Notes: generated by a model from the sequence alone, not told the origin. A DNA stretch of 64,000 bases from Rhizophagus irregularis (GCF_026210795.1 NC_089433.1:4489001-4553000); one strand, 5' to 3'; counted from the first letter of the stretch, positions 50,601 to 62,337 are shown. Program-made: numbers and translations.

Positions 50601-51914
50601 ATTATTTTTTTTTTCAAAAAAAAAAAAAAAATTGCCACTTCTTGGCAAAATTTAGAAATTCGCTCCTTGATCAAGATGCAATAAAAGTGGATAAAGCAAA
50701 ATTTTAACTCTGTGTATCTATTTGTATAAATACTATTTTTCAATAATTTTAATAAATTTAACAAAAAATAAAACATACTTTTAAAAATAAGCCCACTCAC
50801 TGTATCCAAAAGTACACTAGTTAATTTTTTTTTTTATTTTGATACTAGCAGTTTCCTGTTGCTTCGCACCGGGAGTAGTAGTATTACTATATAATATTAA
50901 ATTTTTAGTCACAATTAGAAGCTCACTTTGATTAATAATTAGATTATGAGAGTAATAAAATATAAATTAATTTTAATAAAACAATATGCAGGTAAATATT
51001 GTTATGTATCCATATAATTAAAAACAATCTCATCAAAAAAAATATTTTTATGTGAATTTATTAGTCAGGAAATAATATTGAAAAATTAATCTCAATAAAC
51101 AAAAAAAGTTCTCATTACAAAATTATTAATATTGTTATGTATCTATATAATTAAAAACAAACTAACTAAAAAAAAATTGTTGATATTAAAAAAAAAATTT
51201 TTACACGAATTTATTAGTCAGAACTCAGAAGCAATATCATTGACAAAAAAATCTCATCAACATCAAAAAATTTGTAGGACATAGTTCTAATTTGATTATA
51301 GTTTGATCCGATCTAAACTAAAAAAGAATAGTAATATTCTTTTGGGTTAAAAAAAATTCCAAAAATTTTGATAAATTCCGATTAAAAAAAATCCAATAAA
51401 AATATAATAAAAAAAAGAATAAGAAAAAATTTTGGTTAAAGTTAGTAACCGAAGGGATAAAAAAATTAATAAAAAAGACTAAAAAGGTAGTTTCAGTTTT
51501 TTACGGTAAAATCCGAAAATAAAAAAAAATTATTATTGTCTATCTAATAGAAAGGGTTAGTTGTGGTAACTAAGAGAGTGGTAATAACCGCAATTAAAAT
51601 ACTTTTTTTTTGTTAGTATTAATTTATTAGAATAAAAAAAATTCCAGTTAAAATTTTAATTAACCGGAAATGTATCAGTTTGAAGATTTTCTTAATTATG
51701 ATGATTTAATAAATACGAAATAGATCGGGCGCAAGAATATCACACTTTCAATGTTACACAATACAAATTATTTATATGGGTAATCTAAATATGATAAAAT
51801 TTTTTTAATTTAACTATTATAGATTAAGTATATGCCGATCATTTTCAAGTTGGTTTTAATGAAAAATAAAAGTGATATTTAAAACTATCTTTGCTGTTCT
51901 TTGTCATTCTAAGT
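47650..51914. other. long intergenic region between the Cys-rich kinase and the right arm
   Basis: No supportable gene. 48300-48470 holds degenerate 13-16-bp repeats (RATTAYGAATTT/GAGATTATAAACT-like). 48170-48640 ends in an AATAAAG-like polyadenylation stretch and could be a solo LTR, unproven. 50444-50809 has a minus-strand frame interrupted by a poly-A tract and rejected. Around 50850-50880 is a TTTCCTGTTGCTTCGCACCGGGAGTAG word of unknown origin. The rest is AT-rich. Confidence 0.4.
48300..48470. repeat. degenerate short tandem repeat (GGTTATGAATTT-like)
   Basis: About ten imperfect copies of a 13-16-bp word alternating forms such as AAATTACGAAATTT and GAGGTTATAAGCT. It may be the interior of a solo LTR or a simple expansion. 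Confidence 0.55.
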
Positions 51915-52024
51915 AAATTTGCAAAGTAGCTAAACATAGTCTTAATGACTTTTAAAAATTTATATATTTATTATGTAATAAGAAAATTTTCTCTATTTTG
52001 TGATTTTTGTTACGTAACAATGAT

Positions 52025-52100
52025 TGACATGCAAAATTTGTTTTGTCATACATGCAATATTTGTGATCAACATTTTGTATACAATGCATTTTGAATAAAT
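52025..52100 (+). other. candidate upstream Cys-rich exon, right arm
   Basis: Reads MQNLFCHTCNICDQHFVYNAF and a stop, paralogous to the left-arm stretch at about 11700-11780. Conservation of the Cys, HTxN and DQHFVYNAF residues across a diverged duplication suggests former or present coding function. It may belong to a 5' exon of the kinase. Confidence 0.3.
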
Positions 52101-52209
52101 ATTATTACCATATTTATCTTTACTAATAGGGCGTTTAATATAAATAATAAAAAAAAAGAAAAAAAGTTATTTCTTTATCTTCCCCAATTAAGAAGAATTT
52201 GATATAGTA

Positions 52210-55200
52210 ATGGATCAATGTATCGACAAAGGTAATTATATAGCAGAATATATAATATAAAATTAGAAGTTAATAGGTTATCTTATAATTAAATAAAATT
52301 AATAATAACAGATAATGAAATTAATTATTATTTTTATTATATTCTTATGTAACTAAATAATTTATTTAATGATTAATAATACCATAGATTGTAAGTTATC
52401 AGTTACTTAAATTTTTAGTTTTTTTACTTTATTTATATTCAAATAACTAAATACTTTGTTTAAATAATTTTTTAATACTACAGCTAGTAAGTTACAATAC
52501 TTAATAATATTGTATTTAATATTACATTTATTTATTAATATTTTAATATAACTTAACTAATTATATTTTTAATTTAAATAAATAGATTGTAAGTGATATT
52601 TTAATTTATAGTAAATAGTATTTTTCTATTATATTTATATCTAACTAATTAATAATTGATAATACTACAGGGTGTAAGCTATATGATATCTATATTTCTA
52701 TATTATATAGTAATTTAAGCTAACTCAATTCTTTATTTAAAAATTATTTTGCAATTTCTTTTAGTGGGTAAGTTATTTATTTAATTCTATTATTACTTAT
52801 TGCTATAATAAACTAACTAAATTCTTTATTTAATAGATGGTAAGTTATAAATTAATTAACTAATTCTATTATTACTTATGGACATATATTTACATATAAT
52901 TTAAACTAACTAAATTAAAAATTATTTAAATAATATAGGATGTAAGTTATTTATTCTATTATTTATTGTTATAAGATTTGCATATAATTTAAACCAACTA
53001 AATTCTTTATTTAAAAATTATTTAAATAATATAGGGAGTAAGTTATTTATTTAATTCTATTATTACTTATTGTTATAATATTTACATATAATTTAAACTA
53101 ACTAAATTCTTTATTTAAAAATTATTTTAATAATATAGGTAGTAAGTTATTTATTTAATACTATTATTACTTATTGTTATAATATCTACATATAATTTAA
53201 ACTAACTAAATTCTTTATTTAAAAAATTATTTTATAGAAGGTAAATTAATTATTTAATTCTATTATTACTTATTGTTATACTAATATTTACATATATTTA
53301 AACTAACTAAATTCCTTATTTAAAAAATTTCTTTTAGCTAGTAAGTTATAAGTTATTTATTCAATTCTACTATTACTTATTGTTGTAATATTTAAATATA
53401 ATTCATATTAACTAAATTCTTTATTCAAAAAAATTATTTTGTAATTTCTTTTAGTGGGTAAGTTGTTACTTATTATTATAATATTTACATATAATTTAAA
53501 CTAACTAAATTTTTTATTTAATAGATCGTAAGTTATAAGTTATTTATTTAATTCCATTATTACATATTGTTATAATATTTACATATAATTTTAACTAAAT
53601 TCTTTATTTATAGCTCGTAAGTTATAAGTCATTTATTTATTTCCATTATTACTTATTTTTATAATATTTACGCATAATTTAAACTAACTAAATTCTTTAT
53701 TTAATAGATCGTAAGTTATAAGCCATTTATTTAATTCTATTATTACTTACTATTTTTATAATATTTACATATAATTTAAACTAATTAAATTCTTTATTTG
53801 GAAAATTATTTTGTGATTCTATTAGTTAGTAAGTTATAAGTTATTTGTTTAATTCTATTATTACTAATTGTTATAATATTTATATATAATTTAAATTAAC
53901 TAAATTCTTTATTTAAAAAATTATTTTGTAATTTCCTTTAGTGGGTAAGTTATTTATGTAATTCTATTATTACTTAATTGTTATAATACTTACATGTAAT
54001 TTAAACTAACTAAATTCTTTATTTACAAAATTATTTAAATAATATAGAGTGTAAGTTATTTACTTAATTCTATTATTACTTATTGTTGTAATAATTACAT
54101 ATAATTTAAACTAACTAAATTTTTATTTAATAGCCCGTAAGTTATAAGTTATTTGTTTAATTCTATTACTACTTGTTTTTATAATATTTATATATAATTT
54201 AGCTAATTAAATTCTTTATTTAAAAATTATTTTGTGATTTTTTTTAGTTAGTAAGTTATAAGTTATTTACTTAATTCTATTATTATTTATTATAATATTT
54301 ACATATAATTTAAACTAACTAAATAAAAATTATTTAAATAATACAGGGTGTAAGTTATTTATTTGATTCTATTATTACTTATGGTTATAATATTTACATA
54401 TATAATTTAAACTAACTAAATTATTTAATAGATCGTAAGTTATAAGTTATTTACTTAATTCTATCATTACTTATTGTTATAATATTTACTTATAATTTAA
54501 ACTGACTAAATTCTTTATTTAAAAAATTAACTAAATAATATAGGGTGTAAGTTGTTTATTTAATTATATTATTACTTATAATTACATATAATTGTAACTA
54601 ACTAAATTCTTTATTTAAAAAATTATTTAAATAATATAGGGTGTAAGTTATTTATTTAATTCTATCATTACTTATTTTTATAATATTTTAAACTAACTAA
54701 ATTTCTTATTTAATAGGTCGTAAGTTATAAGTTATTTTTAATTCCATTATTACTTATCGTTGTAATATTTATATAAAATTTAAACTGGCTAAATTTTTTA
54801 TTTTAATAGATAGTAAGTTATAAGTTGTTTATTTAATTCTATTATTGTTATAATATTTACATATAATTTAAACTAATTAAATTCTTTATTGAAAAAATTA
54901 CTATTTATATAGAGTGTAAGTTATTTACTAAATTCTATTATTATTTATTGTTGTAATATTTATATAATTAAACTAACTAAATTCTTTATTATTTTGTAAC
55001 TTTTTTTTAGTGGGTAAGTTATTTATTTAATTCTATTATTACTTATTGTCATAATATTTACATATAATTTAAACTAACTAAATTCTTTATTTAATTTGTA
55101 ATTTCTTTTAGCTGGTAAGTTATTTATTTAATCTATTATTATTACTTATTGTTATAATATTTACATATAATTTAAACTGACTAAATTTTTTGTTTAAAAA

Positions 55201-57640
55201 ATTATTTTGTAATTTCTTTTAGTTGGTAAGCTGTTTATCTAATTTTATTATTACTTATTGTTATAAATATTTACATATAATTTAAATTTAACTAAATTCT
55301 TTATTTAATAGATGGTAAGTTATTTACTTAATTATATTATTACTCATTGTTATATTATTTACGAATAATTTAAACTAACTAAATTCTTTATTTAAAAAAT
55401 TATCTAAATAATATAGAGAGTAAGTTATTTATTTAATTCTATTATTGTCATAGTAATATTTACATATAATTTAAACTTAATTAAATTCTTATTTAAAAAA
55501 TTACTTAAATAATATAGAAAGTAAGTTATTTATTTAGCTCTATTATTACTTATTGTTATAATATTTATATATAGTTTAAACTAACTAAATTCTTTATTTA
55601 AATAATATAGAAAGTAAGTTACTTATTTAATTCTATTATTACTTATTGTTATAATATTTACATATAATTTAAACTAATAAATTTCTTTAAAATTATTTAA
55701 ATAATATAGAGAGTAAGTTATTTATTTAATTCTATTATTACATATTGTTATAATATTTACATTTTAAATTAACTAAATTCTTTATTTAATAGATCGTAAG
55801 TTATAGGTTATTTATTTTATTCTATTATTACTTACAATATTTATATAATTTAACTAAATTTTTTATTTAAAAAATATAGCTCGTAAGTTATTTGTTTAAT
55901 TCTATTATTACTTATTGTTATAATATTTACATAATATCTAAACTAACTAAATTCTTTATTTAACAAATTATTTAAATAATGTAGCTCGTAAGTTATTTAT
56001 TTAATTCTATTATTACTTATTGTTATAATGTTTACATATAATTTTAGACTAACTAAATTCTTTATTTAAATAATATATATAGCTCGTAAGTTATTTATTT
56101 AATTCTATTATTACTCATTGTTATAATAATTACATATAATTTAAACTAACTAAATTCTTTATTTAAAAAAATTATTTAAATAACATAGCTTGTAAGTTAT
56201 TTGTTATTTCTATTGTTATATATTTTATATAATATTTATTTGTTAACTATTCTTTTATTTAAAAATTTCTATTACTTTAGTTGGTAAGTTGTGAAATATA
56301 ACTTATTATTATAAATATTTATACAAAAACTAAGATATATATTATCTTAAATTCCTATTTAAATTTTAGAGTAAGTGTTAATTTTAATCTTAAATATTAG
56401 TTTAAATTTTATTATAAACTTTAATATAATTTTAATTATTTAAATTTATAGATTTGGAAAAAGTGGAAATGAAATCATAGATGAAATTATTCTTGAAAAA
56501 AAGTTAAGATGGATTCCTTATAATAAATTTAATAATATTGAATTTCTTGATGAAGGAGGATTTGGTATTATATACAAAGCTATTTGGTTAAATAATAATG
56601 GAAATAAAGAAGTAATTCTTAAATGTCACAAGAATTTAAATGATAATTTAGTTGAATTTTTAAATGAAGTATGATGTTATGTTATTTTTTTAATTTAAAT
56701 TATAATTTATTTATATTAATATGTTTATTATTTTCTATAGTGGAAATATCATGGAAGCTGTTTAGATTCAAATGATATTATTCATTTTTATGGATTTACA
56801 AAAAATCCAGATACTTTGGAATATTTGGTAGTAATGGATTATGCAAACAAAGGTAATTTAAGAAGTAACTTAACAAGAATAATTGAAAGTGGTTGGGATC
56901 AAAAAGTTTTTATGCTGTATGGAATTATTTATGGACTTGGCTTTATACATGAACAAAATCTCATTCATTGTGATTTTCATGATGGCAATATTCTAAATCA
57001 TAATGAGGATAAAATTTATATTAGTGATTTGGGATTATGTCAACCCATAAAATCATCTTTAGAAGAGTCTAAAATTTGTGGCGTTATACCATTTATGGCA
57101 CCTGAAGTTTTAAGAGGCAAACCTTATACTCCAGCTAGCGATATATACAGTTTTTCTATGATTATGTGGGAATTTACATCTGGAGTACCACCATTTAATG
57201 ATAGAGCACATGATATTCAACTTAGTTTAAGTATTTGTAGAGGTGAACGTCCTGAAATTATTGAAAATACTCCACAATGCTATGTAGATTTGATGAAAAA
57301 ATGTTGGGATGGTGATCCATTAAAAAGGCCATCTTCTGGGAAAATTTTAGAAACTATTGAAAAATGGGTTTTATATCCTAAAGACAAGAAAATTGAAGAT
57401 ATTAACGAAGAATTAAAATGCAATATTATGGAATTTATAAATGCACCAATTGGGCATAATAATCTTGCTACTGAATCTCACTCACAAGCTTGCCATACAA
57501 GTCGCTTACTTAATTTTACTAGTAAACAATTGAATGAAATTCTTGAAAGTAAAAATTCACAAACTTATTATGCAACCCATTCTTCTACTGGTATAACTGA
57601 AGATTTGGATGATTGTATAATTGAAGATACAAGTAATTAG
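52210..57640 (+). CDS. TKL-type protein kinase with a 41-triplet micro-exon array (right arm)
   Basis: Model: exon 1 52210-52231 (MDQCIDK plus G), 41 three-base exons between 52388 and 56283, a one-base exon A at 56370, exon 56452-56668, exon 56741-57640. The total is 1263 nt, in frame, 420 residues. The linker made by the triplets begins DSNWLDGWSK and ends NPPPPFEFGKSG, with no stop. The kinase has LDEGGFGIIYKAIW, VILK (beta-3 Lys), HCDFHDGNIL (HCD instead of HRD), ISDLGLCQP (DLG) and FMAPEVLRGKPYTPASD. The C-terminal tail matches the left-arm paralogue except for its last 25 residues. A 5' exon upstream of the ATG is possible. The 1-nt exon is essential to the frame: without it the kinase is out of frame with exon 1. 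Kinase identity is certain; full use of the array awaits transcript proof. Confidence 0.8.
52232..56451 (+). repeat. tandem mini-intron / three-base micro-exon array, right arm
   Basis: Forty-three introns of about 66-155 nt, each GTAAGT-like at the start, CTAAC or close variants near the end, and AG at the 3' end. The first 41 spacers are exactly three bases, starting at 52388, 52484, 52586, 52671, 52765, 52837, 52939, 53035, 53139, 53238, 53338, 53455, 53525, 53614, 53708, 53826, 53942, 54048, 54134, 54248, 54347, 54432, 54544, 54640, 54717, 54810, 54913, 55011, 55112, 55223, 55312, 55417, 55518, 55611, 55710, 55793, 55880, 55985, 56083, 56189 and 56281. The last spacer is one base (56370). 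All introns in the triplet part are phase 1. Donors deviating from GTAAGT are rare (GTAAGC 52674, GTAAAT 53241). Confidence 0.92.
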
Positions 57641-58424
57641 GTATGTAAAGTGTATATAATATAGCTAGTGTAATATAAAATAAATTAATTACAAATTAAT
57701 TAATTTTATTTATTTATTATTTAGATATTAAAAAAATGAAAATTAACTAATTATTTGTGTTTTAAAAAAGATATAGTTTTTTTGTAATATTTGATATCAT
57801 GCATTTAACAAAAATTGTTCTTCACTTTATTCTTTTTAGGTTTATTTAAACACTAAGGCTAGAGTAGTAAAATATTTAAAAGATTCTTAGTTTGTAATTT
57901 AAATAATTCCTTTTTTTTTTTATATTTTATCCAAATATTAAATACATGTATTCTCTCTTTGAATTATTTAAACACTAGGACTAGAGTAGTAAATATTTTA
58001 CAAATTTCTTAGTTTGTAATTTAAATAAATCTTTTTTTTTCTACAAATTGTCAAATAACAAGTATATAAACCCATTTATACATAAATTAAAAATGAATAA
58101 TGTAAAATTTTTTATACTTATTTCAATAGCTGATTGTATTTAATTATATTGTTGACTTATTTTTAATATTATTCAAATATTTTGGTCAATATAGGAATTA
58201 CACCAAGGATGTCTACTGGATTATATAATGCATTAGTTATTTTTTTATTTTTTTTGATAAATCAAAGTCTGCTTGCTAACTTTATCCAATTTTGATGTAC
58301 AAGTACATTTATGTATGCTAAAATAAATATATATTTTATTTATTGCTTAATGTAATCGAATTAAAAAAATCAATATACAGTAAACTATTATGTTATTAAA
58401 TCTCAATAAATAATTTCCTCATTA
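57641..58424. other. 3' flank of the right-arm kinase
   Basis: AT-rich and clearly homologous (inverted) to 6170-6860, including ATTGTTCTTCACTTTATTC, CACTAGGACTAGAGTAGTAAA and TGATGTACAAGTACATTTATG. An approximate direct repeat (57850-57915 and 57965-58035) is present in both arms. No ORF. Confidence 0.6.
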
Positions 58425-58580
58425 TGCAAACATTTTACAGCATTTACAAATTGAAGTGCTAATTTATATTTATCATTCCATTTGAGTTTATTAAAATTCT
58501 CTTTTAAATAGAATGTAATGATTCACAACAAGCATATTCCATAACCAAATAAATATTTGTTTTCCATTTTGAATTGGATA
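58425..58580 (-). pseudogene. TKL kinase relic, right-arm copy
   Basis: On the minus strand, frames read YLVMEYACCESLHS, then a stop and shift, then LALQFANAVKCLHNEE. Same kinase segment as 5955-6165 with independent lesions. Confidence 0.65.
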
Positions 58581-58965
58581 ATATTTACATGGCAATTAAC
58601 TTCTCATTGCATTTTTAACTATATTTGTATGATATTAGCAGTATACACATATAAATATTACAAACCATTTTTAATATTTTACCTTATTAACAATTTTGTT
58701 AATTGTTAAGTAAATTAAATAGAAATATTAAAGCTATAACAATATAAGAATTTTTACAATTTGTACAAATACATTTTAAACTAAAAGACTCAGTGAAATT
58801 GAATTGGATTAATTTGGGATGATGGTTATGGTTATTATCTATTGCTTTTAAGATGTTAGTTTTAATATTATTACTATACTTATTATAATAAATTAATCGA
58901 AATAACTTCACTAAAACACCATTGGTGCTCAACGACATAGTAGTATGTGTTTTCACAAAAACTAT

Positions 58966-60560
58966 GGTCTAAATAAAGAAGTTGCTTTAATTAAAATTGC
59001 TTAACACCCTCAAAGATGGCCGAAAAAAAGATTTAATTAGTACTATTCTTATTTTTTATGCTACAAATATTGCAAAATAAAAAAATTAGGAAAATATAAG
59101 CAAAGTATATGCTTGCAGCTAAGGTTGAATCTCAACTGTTTTTTAAATAGTTGCAAAATTACAACTATATATAAGACTTAGAGTTGTGGTTGTGAATTAT
59201 GAGTTGTAATTAGTAAGGCCTAGTTGCGACCACATTGCAGCATTAAGTACTATAATGTGAAATATAATTATTACATTAATTTTAACCAGTTTATTAATAA
59301 TATATAATAAAAAGTTAAGGTAACAAATAAAAAATGCATAAATCATTTTTAAGCATAAATAGTTTAAAATAATACTTAATATTGTTAGCATGAATATCTT
59401 TATTATAGTATACAATCAATAATGGACTGTAACAATGGTGAGTATTTAAAATTTTATCAAAAAGTAAATAAAGTGTAAGATGGCCATCTAACTTTTATAT
59501 ATAGTATTGTTACTGAAATATATCGGCAAGTAAAGGTCGATGGTTGGTTAAAATAAGTCGTATAAACACCAGGTTATCAACGGGATTCTTACTCAATACT
59601 ACTTATCAGGTATTATTCGTTAAAAATCGTCAAGATAAATACCTACAAAATACGATAATGATAACACACGTCGAGTAATAAATGAATAATATATCAAAAC
59701 ACACAGAAACAACAATTAACGATACGATGTATAACGGTTTTTATTAATAACATTATGAAGTGATAGGATTAAGGGTTTTACAACAAAGCGATAATAAATG
59801 ATAAAAGTGATAGGAAAAGGATTTTTACTATAGCTGATAAAATACAATCTTCGGTAATGACTACTTTTATCAACGAGTTGGTGAAAGGTATTTATATCTA
59901 TTCTCCATCTCTTTTTCCAACACCATCTATTATCATATCAAAATCTAATCTACCAATAGGTTATAAACACATAACGGAATATGTTTCATGGTAATATGGC
60001 TAATTACTATAATAGTGATAAAAATAACCATTATAAGCCCTCCTTTTGATAAGTTACGAATGACAAATTCTATCAGTTGATTATTATTAATCAAATTATC
60101 CTTCATTAACTCTTATTATAGATCTTATACATCAATATACATCAATAATCTTTAAAAAATACAATTATAGACAATAAATAAAATAATATAATATAATAAT
60201 AATATAAACAATATTGTAATATATGATTATACATATGTAAAACTAATAATAAAAATAATAATAAAATTGATAAAATAAAGAATATTATCTATATGGCTAA
60301 TTTAATGTACACAACCTGCGGTCATAAATCATTATGTAATGATAGAAATCGACATGGACACAAATTATATCGGATCGTCATATAAACATCGAATAACGTC
60401 GAACATCGGATGTGCATTTTATCGCGTAACAGTATATATAATAATTTTTAACTTACACTTTTGTATAAAGGGTTAAAATTTAATGATTATAAAATGATAA
60501 AACTATAATGCTCATTACTTTCTTTACTCACTGGTTCCTCTGGTTCTTTTATTTTAGGTT
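58966..60560. other. AT-rich intergenic DNA
   Basis: No gene found. Recurrent CGATAATGATAA/TTATCAACG-type words at about 59520-59900 hint at a worn element, not resolvable. Minus-strand frames at 58699-58956 and 59197-59415 look like chance. Confidence 0.35.
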
Positions 60561-60582
60561 TGATTTCACTACAACTTTACGA

Positions 60583-61310
60583 AAAAAGAATGTCTGGAAT
60601 TTGTCACCAGAACTGTTTGGAAATTGTCCAGTATACCTACAAAATGTCTGGAAAATGTCCGGAATTATGAAAAAATATGGTGTCCAGAATTTTTTGAAGT
60701 CCAGAATTTGTTCAGATATGAAAAATTCAGGACAATTTCAGATAGACAAAACTGGACAAATTCTGGACAACTTGACAAATTCTGGTAGTTAGATGAGAAA
60801 AAATTCCAGGCAATAAAAAATCAAAAAATGTAAAAAGCAAAAAACTGGTATTTAAAACCTGTGTGTATACTAAGTAAACTTAAAGAGCAAGCAAAAATAC
60901 TATCTATGATGTTAATTTGAACTACTATAAACAGTTACCAGTTACTCAGTTAGGTATTTGTATAAAGGAATATATTATTGATATCATGACTTGCCGATCA
61001 TTTCAGAGAAAATTTTTTTTCCAGACAAATTCCAAATCTGGACAAATTTCGGACAAAAATCAATGTCTGGAAAATGTTCCAAATCTTGCGCATTTTCGTA
61101 TGTTTTCAGGTAGTGGTCCGATCATATTTTTGAAGAGTCATCTGGATTCAATCCGAATCTTTACAGCCAATCCGGATGATAATCCAGATCAATGGATTTA
61201 TCCTTTATTTAGGATCCATCCGGATTAATCCCATCCGATTTTAAGGATCCATCCTTTATTTCGGATCTATTCGGATTTATCCTAATCCGAAATTTAATGG
61301 ATGATCCGTA
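60583..61310. repeat. cluster of TCTGGA/TCCAGAA and GGATCCGGAT words, probable hAT subterminal region
   Basis: 60583-60790 and 61015-61085 are saturated with CTGGACAAATTC, TCCGGAA and TCCAGAA words in both orientations. 61140-61305 is saturated with ATCCGGAT, GGATCCATCC and TTTATCC words. Such palindromic clusters next to a hAT transposase 3' end (61486-61949) suggest transposase-binding subterminal repeats, possibly of two nested elements. Plus frames at 60508-60792 and 60917-61228 are by-products. Confidence 0.55.
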
Positions 61311-61485
61311 TAAATGAATTTATTAATTAATTACTCCTATTATTTATAAAGTTTTCAAGTTTTCAACAAATAAATAATAAAATTGTTAATATATATAATA
61401 TAATTGAATTCATTGAATTAAAGAAATAGTAAAATATTTTATTAGACTAACAAGAAAAAATACATTATGAAACTTAATGAAAAAT

Positions 61486-61949
61486 TTATTCTAATAAAAT
61501 TTCCTGAGTTTCACCATCCCATTCTTTTGCAAAAACTTCCATTGAACGAATATTTCTTTTTAAAAATAATATTTGTCCTACCAAATTTGTATCCAAATGC
61601 GTTCTTTTTACTGTAATTAGATTACTAGCATGCGAGAATAGTCTTTCACTTGACACGGAAGTCGCAGGAATTCCAAGATATTTGCGGGAAATTTGTGATA
61701 ATTTTGGAAAATTTTTGCACGAATTCGCCACCAATCTAGTGGATTTTCCTCCTCCAATGCAACCGGCATTGCTAAATAATTACTGACTTCATCAGTGGCT
61801 GCAAGTGATTTATCTTTTTTACTTTTAGTTTGACGGCGTTGACGGTATCCTTTCTGTGAGCGCAATGATGATTCTGCATCCGAAGAAGGCATAGTTATAT
61901 TTGATGGCTCTACTGCAGGTGAGTGCGGTGTTGAGTTATTGGATTCCAT
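61486..61949 (-). pseudogene. hAT transposase C-terminal fragment
   Basis: The C-terminal dimerisation domain is clear: a NPLDWWR block in one frame (61735-61770), then in the next frame LSQISRKYLGIPATSVSSERLF, with SHASNLITVKRTHLD and VGQILFLKRNI. These frames are separated by a frameshift near 61735. The catalytic part upstream is missing; the minus frame begins at 61949 with a Ser/Pro-rich linker. The element is dead. It differs in sequence type from the relic at 32810-34500. Confidence 0.85.
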
Positions 61950-62046
61950 TTCATTAAACTCATCACGAAGCTTTCGAATTATTTTTTCCTTTTCATCATC
62001 TACGATTTCTTCCTTAACTGATTGGACTGATCAATTCCATCATACC

Positions 62047-62337
62047 ATGTCCCAAAACAGGGCAAAGTCTTCTCATTCTCTGACTAAACGTCAATCTAGA
62101 GACATTCTTAAATCTGAAATGAATAGATTAGTCGCAGCTCACCCTAATATTTTAATTGTTGACAACCAATATCATTGTAATTCTCGTATAGTTTGCAATG
62201 TTAGGGGTAATTTAGTCCCCTTTGATCCTTATACATCAGATGACATGAAAAGTCTTGAAATGTGTTCTTTAAAACGTGATGTAAACATCAATTTGAATCT
62301 TTCTTTGCATCATAACATATCGAAATGGTCCGTCTAG
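62047..62337 (+). CDS. hypothetical protein fragment, 96 residues
   Basis: Begins MSQNRAKSSHSLTKRQSRDI. It includes EMNRLVAAHPNILIVDNQYH, a Cys pair (CNSRIVC), and ends SLHHNISKWSV. Codon use and composition look coding (less AT-rich). The motif 'LVxAHPxxxIVDxxxxxC' resembles a BED-like or zinc-binding N-terminus of a transposable-element protein, but this is only suggestive. It may be the start of the non-LTR or hAT-related unit whose 3' part follows. The frame also extends upstream to 61939 into antisense transposase sequence, so I use the internal ATG. Confidence 0.4.
   Translation: MSQNRAKSSHSLTKRQSRDILKSEMNRLVAAHPNILIVDNQYHCNSRIVCNVRGNLVPFDPYTSDDMKSLEMCSLKRDVNINLNLSLHHNISKWSV

Larger units (their letters stand above)
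51915..58965. repeat. right arm of the large inverted segmental duplication
   Basis: Matches the reverse complement of 5772-11910 in order and orientation: upstream flank, exon 1, mini-intron array, kinase exons, 3' flank, kinase relic and the CACAAAAACTATGG boundary. It is about 0.9 kb longer, mostly because the array has ten more triplet units. Confidence 0.9.

Noticed and set aside
50444-50809. 121-codon minus-strand frame
   Set aside because: Contains long homopolymer-encoded Lys/Phe runs and no family signal; in AT-rich DNA this is likely chance.
61939-62046. Upstream part of the frame leading into the 62047 ORF
   Set aside because: It overlaps the antisense of hAT transposase sequence; the ATG at 62047 gives the more coding-like product.
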